The notes under the pieces were generated by a model, which had not been told where the DNA came from, did no database searches, and saw only the letters and a program-made list of their open reading frames with translations. A DNA stretch of 64,000 nt, from NCBI GenBank assembly GCA_963575745.1, contig CAUYUJ010007280.1:289501-353500 (forward strand), in the 5' to 3' direction. A program made the position numbers and the translations under genes. Shown here piece after piece: positions 52,930 through 62,686 of this stretch. Numbering within the stretch: the first letter of the stretch is position 1; each line of letters starts with the position of its first letter. The DNA is from Prorocentrum cordatum. Its lineage: Eukaryota; Sar; Dinophyceae; Prorocentrales; Prorocentraceae.

Positions 52930-55900
52930 TCAAGGCCCAAGGAGACGAAGCCAGGAAATCTCAGCATCGTCCACCAAGAGGGGCCTAGGTTGTGGGATGC
53001 GTCGTGAATTCCGACGGCCTTCGTCAGCTGGATGAAACCTGCCTAAGAACAAACGTCGGTTCCTCTGGGCTCGCTCGCTCATAACGGTCGGCGGTGAGCA
53101 TTCCAGGAGGAGGTGACTGGCCACACCTGAGCTGTAAAAACCGCATCTGATGCATAGAACAATGTGGCCTTCTGAGACCCAGCATCTGTGACCTCGAGCC
53201 GCGACTGGCGGCACAATACCCGTCGACGGCAGAATAGCGGCTGGGACCGTAGTCTGCGACAGCGACGGGCGGCCTCTGGGCTGAAATCGCTGTCGCTTCG
53301 CTGGTGGCATGTCTGGCACAAAGGCTGGTCCTTCTCTGTCTGGGCAACTCGAGAGGCTCGGACGACTCACGACAAGAGGGCGAGAGTCAGGGGAGGGAGA
53401 AGATCGATCAATAGACTGGACAGCCTGTGCCAATTCCTCAGCGTCAACAGTGCGACTCGAAACAACAGGATCAAAACTTATCCTAGCCCGCACAGAACGT
53501 TCTGACGGGGAGGCTGACCTTCTCCGAGGGAGTACTTCATGCAGCAGCCTCTGCCGCGTCACACGGCCCCCAGAAGGGCTGCGGGATCCTCGGCTGGACG
53601 CAGCACGCACAGGGCAAACCCAACTGGAGAGACGCTGCACCCTCTCCTCAGATCTGGCCCCCTTCTTACAAAAATCGCACCGCCAGAACTTATCCCGAGC
53701 CGGAGTAAAAACGTGTTTCAAATGAGCTTCAGGCGCCCTGGAGGCCTTGACTTTGGACCGAACTTTGATCTTCCGAGGGCGCCGAAAAGTGGCGACACGT
53801 CCATGTGACAAGTGAGACGAGTGAGCCTGCATCAGCCATCTGAGCACACCCCTCACAGACCTGAGGGCCATCCTCATGGAATCGAAAGCAGCCTTGCTAG
53901 CTGAGTGGAGATCCCGCCCCTGACAGGCAGCAAAATCAGCCCATCTGTTGGACCGTGCCTCGACGGAGTCGCCAGATTGGTGACCCCTGACATGCGAAAC
54001 TCTAATAGCCTCTCCAAGGCCACCGAGGTCATCGAGCTTTCTCCAGATCGCCTCCCAGAGGTCGGTATTTGGTCGCCTGGGGCCACAACATAAGCCAGGA
54101 CCCAAAGCAAGGCCCTCGACCAGGCCATAAAAATCCGTATGCACATGAATCGGCAAAATACAGACCACTAGAACCTGCAGGAAGGCGTATAACTCAGACC
54201 TAGGCGAGCTCTGAATGGGTCCAGGAAGGGCTCCGTATACAAGCAGCTGGATGTCACGCCTAACATACTTCACGAAACCCCATCCCGCCCTCGTAGCCTC
54301 TGGCCAGTACCAAGCTTTTCTGCACGCACCGTCTGTGTAGATGTCCCCCGTGACATTGTCCAGGGACCCGTATTGTATGTGCCAGCGTCCACTATCATCT
54401 CGTGGGGGCACAGGAGGAAAACAAGATCGAGGTGCCATGCCTCTTGTCCAAAACCAGGAGCCAGGCGAGCGTGGCGGCAGGCCCCGACAATCAACACTAC
54501 GCATTGCCTCCCGCTGCTGTGCTGCACGTCCGTCACACTCCCAAGAAATATGATATGAGGTGCATATATCGCAATCACACGCTGGACAGCACGATGTGCG
54601 AGAATATCCATGCCGATAAAGTCGATGCGGGGACCACAGTCCCCCTCCCACCAAGGCCCTCAAGAGCCCATCCTCAGACACCGTAAGCTTCCAAGGGCCT
54701 TCAGGATCAAGAGCAGGGTCCTCCACAGGGTCATGCGGACGATCCTTCAAGAGTCCCAATATAGGCTCCATCCAATATCCGAGAGGCTCTTTGGGGTCCA
54801 TGTTATCATCAGCAGGATTGGACCTCAAGCTCCATGCTTCCCACATACGACGGACAGCAGCAGCACGAGCGAGGTCACGCACCGTCACAGGTGCATCTGT
54901 CAGAAGATCCAAACGATCTCCAATATCCGTGACAATACTAGCGGCTGAGGTCGTCCTCCAGCCAAGCGCCTGCACAGCCAAAAGCATAGCTCCTGCTGGA
55001 CCTGCAACGTTAGCCCATGGCTTGTGGGCTTGGAGGACACGAAAGACCTGTCTCGTCCAAGCCTTCTGCAGGGTGCTATGTTGTACACCACGGTCCCGAA
55101 ACAATAAGGCCCACTGGTAAACTGGTTGAACCCAGCAGGCCACTTGGGGGTCCTCATACATGGAGCCCTGGAGGCACGATGTTAACCACGCAGAGGTAGT
55201 AGAACCTGGGGTATACCACGTGCCCCGCATGATCCCCCTCATGGCCTCGACAAGCTGCGGCGGGGCCCCATGAACCCCAACTCCATATTGCATGGCCGAC
55301 GGGAGGGCCTGCTTAGCGAAGCGAGCGGCCAGGGACCCTGCTTTTTGAATCCTTCGAAGCCGAGGTTGACGTTTACGAGTGTTGTGAATACGTTCACGGA
55401 GCCTACGATGTCGAATAGGGCGGCCTGCATTAACCTCAATCCCCAAGACTTCCAGGGCTGACTGATAGCAAAACCCGCGCCATGCCAATCTTTTGGCAAT
55501 CTTCATACCGATGGCGGGCGAACTGCAAGTGAGCGTCATCTTGTGGCGCGCGGGCGGCAAACCAACGGCGTGCAGCATGTCCACAAGAATGGAGAGGAGG
55601 GAGCAAGCAGCATCAACAATAGCATAAGCAGTACCAACGATGGCAATCGTGATATCGTCGGCGTAAATGTCAATCGACCTGTCAATGTGCTGAGTGTGCC
55701 CAGACAACGAATCAAACGGCGAAATCATCACACACTGCAAACAGAACATCGCCAGAGGACACCCAGGCAATATTCCCCTCGTAGCCCATATAGGGGCCGA
55801 GAAACACGCATCCCACGATAGACGGCGAGAGGACGCATACATGCGTACAGCAAGCACCATGAGGGTAGAAGGAAAATCATGCTGCACTGCCGATCCAAGT

Positions 55901-58454
55901 AGCCGTCTCCACGGCACACGATCGAAACACTTCTCAATGTCTATAATCGCATGCACTGTGATGGGGGAGTCCGCCACCTCGACAGAGGTCGATTCGGCTT
56001 GAACCAACAGTCTTGCAGCAACGTCCGTCGTGCTCTTCTGGGCCCCAAGCGCCAGGAAGCCCCTATTCAACGAGCCAGCCCAAGACCGAGCCCAATTGAG
56101 ACGTGCCTTTCCCCAGATGCGGTATATAGACGGAAGTAGTGCAATAGGACGATATCCCCCAGACGGCTTAATCAGGAGGACGATGTGCACATGCTTGATT
56201 AGTGCAGGCCACTGGCCCCACGATTCGCAAAGATGAAATAGGTAGCCCAAAACTGCCAAAGCACCATTAGACGCCAATGCCCAATGCCGCGGACGAAAAA
56301 CATCTGCTCCGACCGCTGTGCCTCCCGCGAACTGTTTGGCAGCTCGACGAAGCTCACCTATCCTCAAAGGCGGCAAACGAGGACCCTTCGCTATAAGCTC
56401 TTGCAGATCCCCCAAATGATCATCACCTGAACAGTCCTGAACACTAGCCGCACAATGATCGGGCTCATGATCAACACCAGCCCAGATCGATCCCCAAGCA
56501 GCCCTCTGGGCCGCGGCAATATCATCAGGAAAACTGCTAGGGCCCAACTCAGTTTCAACTTCAGCGAGCTGCCACCCACGCGGCTTAGTCCAGCGATGAA
56601 CGGGGCCTGACTTGCCGCGGAGGGCCTTCTTCAGCCAAGACGAAAAATCCTTAGATCTGGCAGACCCAAGCCTGCGCTCTTCAGCCTCGGCCGCACGACC
56701 GCAGAAGTCACCAAGGAACTGCAGCATGTTGCAATAGTACACCGGTGGCTGTGCCGATATACACGTAATGATATGCACAAGGTCGTTCACTAGGTATTTA
56801 GGCATCGACATGCGAAGTCTACCATCCTTCCCATGCCCACCCATAAATTCGACTAGGTGCGCCCAAATACGTGTGCATAATATGGTGTTATTGCGCTGGT
56901 ATGCGTGACACAGATCATGAATGCGCTGCTGTAAAGTACGAAGTGCTCGTGATAAGCGCGTGCCACTCGGCTGCTGCCGTGCCAAAGCGCCTCCTGCAGT
57001 ACTGTACGCATACCGTGGGCCCTGGGCTCGGCCCAAGAACTTGGCAGGCTGTCCGCCTGTGTCAAAGAGTGGTAGCAACTCCGCCTCCACTCCTTTATAC
57101 AAGTCGGCGGCGAGGTCATTCAAGCGCTGTGCATGACCTGCAGCATCACCAAAGCCTAAACTTGCATCTCTGCGCATTAGCTGTGGCCATTCTACCTCTG
57201 GAAGCCCTCGATCCGTATAGACCAACTCCCCATCCTCGTCATCATCTCCCATGTCTGGCGAAACGATAGGATGCACAGGTAGAAGTTGGGGCCCGAGTAG
57301 ACGGCGAACTTTCTGGGCGCGCGGGCGGGGCCCAAGAGAGACCTGAATGGGGTAGTGCACACGCGCAGGATACCCTCCACATATAGTCGGAGTACCCATC
57401 GCCGCCGCCAACGAGTCACTGGCCAGCCAGAAATCAATCTTGGAATAGTTGCCAGACCCTGGATCCCGACACGTACCTTCGTCCGCGGCAACCACCCTAG
57501 CATCCAGCTTCGTAGTGATGTGTGACTGCTCGATAACTTCTGGCTTGACATTCCAGTCACCTGCCACGACAAAGGGCAGACCGTAATATCGGAGGGATGA
57601 GCCCAGACGTGATATGCGATTCGTATTCGCACCACCCAGCTTCAATCCCTGCTCGAGATACGATGAGGCCACCACAAAACCTCCACGTGGTCCAGCACGA
57701 ACCAGCACGGCCACACTGAAACCTGGTACTATAACATGATCACGAAGGCAGGCCGTGAGCTTGACCACGCCGATGTTTCTGCGCACAAAAAGGCCAACAC
57801 CTGCTCGTGGCTTGTCTGACTCTGAAACAATTGCATCCGTGATGAAAGGTTGCCATCCTTGCCGCACACACCATTCTTCAGCTTGTAGCCGTCCATTCCC
57901 ATGAAGGTGCAACTCCTGCACGGCAACAATAGAAACATGCCGCATGTTGTCCAGGAAGTCCTTGGCTTGTGGCCATCCTGAGCTGTTGAAACTAACCATG
58001 ATCAGCGACTTGCGTCGCGAACCACGTAGACCTCGCCGCTGACGGTGAGCTGGCTGATCGCTGGACCAAGTCATTGAAGAAGACCCCTTGCCCTTCTTCG
58101 TAACAGCAACCTGCCCAGCAGCATGGCCATCATCATTACTCGGTGGTCGGTACCCTCTGGCCGCATGTTGGGTGGGCAACGCTGAGCAGTGCGTACCATA
58201 CGGCCCATCCTGGACCGCAGGTCGGTACCCTCTGGCGCTGCCAAGCCCCTCCACCACGGCTGAGCAGTGCGTGCCACCGAGCGATGGCAAACTGGAGCCT
58301 GTATTAGTCGATGCTGACGCCGAGATCCTAGGGTCACCCGACACTGCATCAATCATAGGAGGTAATGAAGGCTGGTCAGCATGCAGTTGCACATAGCCGT
58401 CTCGACCTGGGTCGAAAGGCCTGACAGCACCGTCGCTGAACAGCCTAGGCATGT
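52930..58454 (-). CDS. LINE ORF2: AP endonuclease, reverse transcriptase, RNase H
   Basis: About 1841 residues from the first Met after ORF1; TGA at 52930-52932. Order of domains: an AP-like endonuclease (SFNSSGW, VQELHLHG, VVAGDWNVKPEV near 57550, then SKIDFWLAS; the usual SDH end motif reads VHYP), then RT (GGYRPIALLPSIYRIWGKAR, IDIEKCFDRVPW, GILPGCPLAM and IYADDITIAIV near 55660), then RNase H (IYTDGACRKAW near 54330, SSPRSELYAF, VHTDFYGL, SHVRGHQSGD, RWADFAA). A Cys-rich tail follows (FWRCDFCKKGA, LCIRCGFYSSGVASHLLLEC). All catalytic acidic residues of RT and RNase H appear present, so the enzyme may be functional. The same frame stays open upstream through ORF1 to 59418, so frameshift or overlap translation cannot be excluded. 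Confidence 0.9.
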
Positions 58455-58471
58455 CGAAAAACTGTAAATCG

Positions 58472-59431
58472 TTACCCAGCTCCGTCGTCCATGTCGGACT
58501 CATCCGTCCCTGCAGCATCATCGTGTGCGGCAAGGAGCTCGTCCCATGGATGTGAAGCTGGAATACCAGAGCCAGGGGCCATCGCAGACGTCGCATGAGT
58601 CCGTCGATGTTGTGCCAGTGCCGTCTGCAATTGTGTGACATGCGTACTGAGCGATGCACATAGCGCTCCCAGATTCTCAGGTGTGGTAGACGGTGCTGCC
58701 TGTACAATCTGCTCCAAACGTTCGAGAGCGCCCGATACGTCGCGATCACCGCCTTCGTCTGGTGCAGAACGTCCTGTGGCCAGCACCGCAGCACGAGCAG
58801 TGATGACCTCTGAGTGGATCGCCGCCAGGTCCGCGGTCGCAGTCTGCAGCTCGGCCGCTTTGGTGTCATACTCAGCCTTGAGCCTGTCGACCTCACTCTG
58901 CAGCGCTGAGACCTCGCGAGACTTAGCAGCCTGTCGATCCAACGCACGTCGGAGAAGATCGTCAGGCGTTCGCTGTGAACGCTCCATCGCCTCTGCGGCC
59001 TGAAGCTCCTTGCGTGCAGCGACCACCAATCCACTACTATCATCAAGACCCAATCGACGTAACGCTGCCACCGCCTTGCGAGCACGAGTGACTGCCTCAG
59101 ATGCAGATGGGTCTTCAGAGGGCTCCTTCTCACTGCCTTCACGAATCCTGTCTTTGCCCCGCCCTGAGGACGGTGGTCTCGACGAACGGCGCCTCGTGCG
59201 GTCTGGCGGTCCAGCAGGGTCTGGCTGACCCGACTTGTCCCTGCCACACAAGTAGCACCTTGCCGAAGTAGCGAAATTGCGAGCATAGCCACACTGACGA
59301 GTAGCCGTGCACGCCCATCTCGGCTCACGTGGGTCATCTCTCTGCTGAGTCCCACGTCCGCCTTTGCCTCCTCCCATGAAACGGGAGGCGTGGTGTTGAG
59401 AAAGTAAATGACGCGCACGGTCCAGGCGCAA
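58472..59431 (-). CDS. LINE ORF1: zinc-finger and coiled-coil protein
   Basis: 319 residues from Met at 59431. Residues 38-65 contain WACTATRQCGYARNFATSAR then CYLCGR, a W-C...C-x-Y-x-N...C-x2-C layout like RanBP2-type zinc fingers. After a Ser/Arg-rich linker, residues 115-200 are Ala/Glu/Arg/Leu-rich with heptads (SALQSEVDRLKAEYDTKAAE), a predicted coiled coil, as in ORF1 proteins that form trimers and bind RNA. The C-terminus is acidic (DDAAGTDESDMDDGAG). It ends 18 bp before the first ORF2 Met. Confidence 0.8.
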   Translation of the reverse strand: MRLDRARHLLSQHHASRFMGGGKGGRGTQQRDDPREPRWACTATRQCGYARNFATSARCYLCGRDKSGQPDPAGPPDRTRRRSSRPPSSGRGKDRIREGSEKEPSEDPSASEAVTRARKAVAALRRLGLDDSSGLVVAARKELQAAEAMERSQRTPDDLLRRALDRQAAKSREVSALQSEVDRLKAEYDTKAAELQTATADLAAIHSEVITARAAVLATGRSAPDEGGDRDVSGALERLEQIVQAAPSTTPENLGALCASLSTHVTQLQTALAQHRRTHATSAMAPGSGIPASHPWDELLAAHDDAAGTDESDMDDGAG

Positions 59432-59651
59432 CAGATGCCGCGCGGCCTGACGACGTCGCCTCAGCCGTCGATGCCACGCCGGTGACCTGGACCTCTCTGT
59501 CGTCCTAGCCTCACGCTGTCAGCACCTGGGCCGACGCAAGGCAACCACAGCGCCCCTGCCAATCGCTCGCACACGGCCGCGGGCACGGGGCTGGGCGCGG
59601 GCGGCACAAAACGCGACACAGGGAAATGTCTCCCGTGCCTCAAGCCCACGC

Positions 59652-59673
59652 CTTGAGCCAAAATGGCTACGGA
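59652..59673 (-). other. Dinoflagellate spliced leader relict, 22 nt intact
   Basis: On the minus strand the 22 nt read T then CCGTAGCCATTTTGGCTCA and AG, identical to the known dinoflagellate trans-spliced leader (first base A, G or T). It is not followed by a GT donor as in SL RNA genes. It is followed by the LINE 5' leader and preceded by CCT repeats, so it is a genomic relict from a reverse-transcribed, trans-spliced mRNA. Confidence 0.92.
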
Positions 59674-59865
59674 GGAGGAGGAGGAGGAGGAGGAGGAGGA
59701 GGAGGAGGAGGAGGAGGAGGAGGAGGAGAGGGAGGGGAGGAGGAGGAGGAGGAGCAGGAGGGGGGAGGAGGAGTGAGGAGGAAGGGGGAGGAGAAGGAGG
59801 AGTAGGAGGAGGAGGAGGGGGAGGAGAATGAGGAGAAGAAGGAGGAGGTGCTGCCAGGCTAGAAG
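59674..59865. repeat. (GGA)n at the LINE 5' end
   Basis: GGA array with G-runs, starting directly beyond the spliced leader. Confidence 0.95.
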
Positions 59866-59869
59866 CAGG

Positions 59870-59985
59870 AGGCCCTCACTGGGCCTGGGGACCGTCAAGA
59901 AAGTCTCAGGAGGAAAGGTCGGTCTCTTGGAAGGGGTCCAGACCTTTGGGGCGTCACGTGAAATAATCACGACGTCAGATGTCTG
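59870..59985 (-). mobile_element. Family C element, truncated copy C6
   Basis: GACCGTCAAGAAAGTCTCAG to CACGACGTCAGATGTCTGG; one end is replaced by the GGA array. Confidence 0.6.
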
Positions 59986-59987
59986 GC

Positions 59988-60036
59988 GAGGAGGAGGAGG
60001 AGGAGGAGGAGGAGGAGGAGGAGGAGGAGGAGGAGG
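59988..60036. repeat. (GGA)n microsatellite
   Basis: Pure GGA. Confidence 0.95.
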
Positions 60037-60265
60037 CTGGCCGTGTTGCGCCCAGCTCCCAGCCCTTCGACCCTCACAGCTCGGCGCGGCTCGACATCGG
60101 TTCCCCGTCCCCACGGGGTGAGATCCCGAGGGCGCATGGCGTCTCCATCTCCTCGAGCTGGGCGTGGTGCGCCCTGCTTCCGGCCCCTCGACCCTCCCGA
60201 GGTCGACGCGGCTCGAGGGACGATCTGCCGGACGAGTGGGTCAGGGGCTATGGTGGTGGCTGGCC

Positions 60266-60364
60266 AGCGCTCGGACGTCATTTTTTTTTAGGTTTTTTCG
60301 CGAAATGGTCGAGGATGCTCCTCGAAGGTTCTCGCCGAGAAAAAATGCACACGCCCGAGCGATG
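60266..60364. mobile_element. Family D element, copy D4
   Basis: AGCGCTCGGACGT left, ACGCCCGAGCGATG right; 99 bp. Flanks share CCACC-type sequence (TGGCCAG/CCACCACC). Confidence 0.75.
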
Positions 60365-60549
60365 CCAGGGTGGTGCTGCACGATGCTGCAGTGCTTCTCG
60401 CCGCGTCGGATCCTCAGGAGAGGCAGCATCGCGCGGCCCAGGCCCTCTCTCTTCGGCCCGTCGGCTCTCTCTGAGGCTCCCTCGCCTCGGGGCGCCGCCG
60501 GAGGTCCCGACACCTTCCCCGAGAGCGGTCTCCACCTTGAGGCTGGTTA

Positions 60550-60696
60550 CCAGCCCCGAAATTATCCCTATCCCTAAGATTGTCACGCCAAAAGGCGATG
60601 ACAATCTTAGGGATACGCCCTCAAAAAGAATCCCTAAGATTGGCATCGTGATGAGGAGATGCCCAGCATAGGGATAGGGATATGCTCCAGGCTGGT
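60550..60696. mobile_element. Family M element, copy 2
   Basis: ACCAGCCCCGAAATTATCCC left, GGGATATGCTCCAGGCTGGT right, with a strong inner stem TCCCTAAGATTGTCA / TGACAATCTTAGGGA. AGGCTGG flanks both sides (target duplication candidate). Confidence 0.8.
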
Positions 60697-60842
60697 AGGC
60701 TGGCTGTGCGCGGCGATCCCTGGGAGTCTGGCTGCGCACGAAGGCTTAGAAGCCTCCGTGGACGCCTCTGAGCCGCCCAAGCCTCTTGGGTTGGGCGAGC
60801 GACCACAGCTCTGGTGACGGCGCAAGCTGGTGCGTAGGGGAC

Positions 60843-60917
60843 CTTGTCGCAGTAGCGGCCGTGCGTGCGCGGCCGCTTCTGGCAGCAGAAGCAGCAGAAC
60901 CGCGCGTCCCAGGTGGC
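60843..60917 (-). CDS. NRPS-like gene, Cys-rich exon 5
   Basis: 25-codon exon on the minus strand: ATWDARFCCFCCQKRPRTHG then RYCDK, starting after GGAGAG|GCC and ending at GACAAG|GTCCCC. The CC-x-CC cluster plus His/Cys would bind zinc together with the preceding exon, to which it joins in phase (CDNCDFE|ATWDARF). The intron between (60918-61747) is GC-AG with AG|GC at both ends. Domain not identified. Confidence 0.6.
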
Positions 60918-61747
60918 CTCTCCAAGCTTTGGGCAACTTCGGTTGTTCGAACCTGTACACGCCAGTCGGAAGAAGGGGGTAGAAGCATGAAGTAGGAAGG
61001 AGGACAAAGTAGATTCGTTTCAGGCCCAGCCAACAGCCAAATAATAGCACAGCACAGCAAACACATGCTGGTTCTTGATGTAGGAAGGCGCCTACAATAG
61101 ATTTGGATCTAGAAATCAAAACAACTACCAGCGTGTAGGTTTTCTCTGCACTTTTGGCATCTTGGCGACTTTGCGGACCCAGGGACAATCAAAACCAGAT
61201 CTTGGACGAAAAACTGTCATTGGGGAAGACGGTCAGGATCATCAAAAAGCAGCTCTTGGATGAAAAAACAAATCCTTGCGAGCCCAAGAACACTGAAAGC
61301 CAATTCCGTGGGGAAGAGGGTCAGAACCCCTGGGGCCCGCGGATTGACAAGTAGAATCCGTCGGATGTCTGGATCCGGAAGGCAAAACTACTGGGTGAGC
61401 TGTGCTCCTTACAACCCTGGGGGGGACCCCCGGGGAATAATTACAGGTCACGGCTTCCCCGGACACGGCTGGTCTGACGACATGAGCATACACTTCTGGA
61501 GGCCCGCGCAAATCTCTTGGCCTGACGCCTCCGACTGAGTATGTACAGTCGGAGCGTTGACCCAAGGAACCCTAAATACGGAACGAGGCCCCTCAGATCC
61601 ACAAGTTGGACTTCGATTCCCCATCGAAAACCAAAGCAAAACCCAGGGCAAACTGCGAAGCAATCAAGAAACACGGAGCCCCTCCCCAACGAAAAGGGTT
61701 CCTTCCTCAGGGCCCCGACTGTATGCCGTGCTTGCTGGCCCTCGAGC

Positions 61748-61975
61748 CTCGAAGTCGCAGTTGTCGCACTGGCGCTTCCCGCTCGGCGGCATCCGAAAGC
61801 ACAGCGCGTCGTGCTCCACGCCGCCCGTCTGCGCACACCTCCCGCAGCAGTGGCTCACGCTGGGGAAGAGGCTGACCACGTGGGCGCCGGAGCAGCTGGG
61901 GCACGGCCGCCGCTTCCAGGCGGCGAAGAGGCCCTGCAGGGAGCCGACCGCACGCTGGCAGGCGAGGGGCACGTC
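61748..61975 (-). CDS. NRPS-like gene, Cys-rich exon 4
   Basis: 76 codons on the minus strand: DVPLACQRAVGSLQGLFAAW, then RPCPSCSGAHVVSLFPSVSH, CCGRCAQTGGVEHDALCF and GKRQCDNCDFE. C-P-x-C, H-C-C-x-x-C and C-D-x-C pairs indicate a zinc-ribbon-like fold. It starts at CTCTGAG|GACGTG and joins exon 3 in phase across a GA-AG intron formed by a family B element. A structural zinc domain after an adenylation domain is unusual; the function is unknown. Confidence 0.65.
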
Positions 61976-62226
61976 CTCAGAGGCCTCCCCAGGTGGGGTC
62001 CGAGCAGATGGGGTCGGAGCACCGCGGCGCATCGCGGACACATCGGCGCTGCATCGGCGCTGCATCGGTGATGCACTGGCGAGGCATCGTCGACGTCGGC
62101 GATGCACCGGCGACGTCCGCGTGAAGCAACTCGGGCTCCGCATCGAGCCGCATCGGCGACGCATCGGCGATGCGGCGCGATCCTCCGACTCCATCTACTC
62201 GGACCCCATCCAGGAGGCCTAGAGTC
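61976..62226 (-). mobile_element. Family B element, copy B2, exactly an intron
   Basis: GGGGTCCGAGCAGATGGGGT at the left is mirrored by ACTCCATCTACTCGGACCCC at the right (about 45-bp arms), with GCATCGGCGATGC palindromes between and GAGGCCT on both sides. On the minus strand the intron reads CAACAG|GACTCT to CTCTGAG|GACGTG (GA-AG, 251 bp), restoring frame between exons 3 and 4. Confidence 0.85.
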
Positions 62227-62497
62227 CTGTTGGCTCCTGCTCCTTCGCTTACTGCTCTCGCCGGGCACCGCCATCAGCCAGTGCGGGAACGTCGCGGCGA
62301 AGACGGCGACCCACCCGAGCCCCTCGCCAGCCCGGCGTGCCAGCCTGGCCCCCGGCGCCGCCAGGCGCTGCAGCTGCGGCAGCGGCAGGGCCCACGCCAG
62401 GCACAGCAGCACGGTGCGGGACCCGCCCCGCTTCTCGAAGCCGCAGGCCAGAATGCTCTGCAGCCTCTGCCAGTCGTAGGAGTGCTCCAGCAGATAC
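62227..62497 (-). CDS. NRPS-like gene, exon 3 with hydrophobic segments
   Basis: The minus-strand frame starts RYLLEHSYDWQRLQSILACG after CCCTATAG|G and includes TVLLCLAWALPLPQLQRLAA and VAVFAATFPHWLMAVPGES, two hydrophobic stretches that may be membrane-associated helices. It ends at CAACAG|GAC. In-phase joins on both sides were checked by codon counting (271 nt). Such segments after an adenylation domain are unusual and could anchor the enzyme. Confidence 0.6.
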
Positions 62498-62686
62498 CTA
62501 TAGGGGAACAAGCACTGACAGAAGCATGACAACTCGGAGGTCCGACCAGACAACTCGGATCGGAGCTGGAGCCCCCCCGGCGGAGGCCCCTGGCGCGCTC
62601 CGCGCGCCGGGGAGGGGGGTCCAGCGCTGATCCGAGAAATCCGCGCGGACCTCCGGGTTGTCATGCCTATGTGATTTTGCCGATGC
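62498..62686 (-). mobile_element. Family A element, copy A11, exactly an intron
   Basis: GGGGAACAAGCACTGACAGA and AGCATGACAACTCGGAGGTC at the left are mirrored by GGACCTCCGGGTTGTCATGC at the right. On the minus strand it runs TGGAG|GCATCGG to CCCTATAG|GTATC (GC-AG, 189 bp). AGGCATC and AGGTATC form an imperfect direct repeat at its edges, and removal restores LWYHW|RYLLEH. Confidence 0.88.

Larger units (their letters stand above)
52577..59673 (-). mobile_element. LINE-type non-LTR retrotransposon, apparently full length
   Basis: Two consecutive open reading frames (ORF1 58472-59431, ORF2 52930-58454) with no stop or frameshift. A 5' leader of about 220 nt starts with the dinoflagellate spliced leader (59652-59673), and about 350 nt of 3' trailer lack an obvious poly-A. 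The element lies between (GGA)n tracts, so insertion into a GGA microsatellite is inferred. Its 3' end is inferred from the tract alone. It is in the same orientation as the NRPS-like exons and sits in the gap between the Cys-rich and carrier exons. Confidence 0.8.

Noticed and set aside
59652-59673. SL RNA gene
   Set aside because: The leader is not followed by a GT splice donor or an Sm-like site but by the LINE 5' leader.
61160-61385. Further family C copy
   Set aside because: Only scattered similarity (GGACAATCAAAAC, GATGTCTGG); too weak to call.
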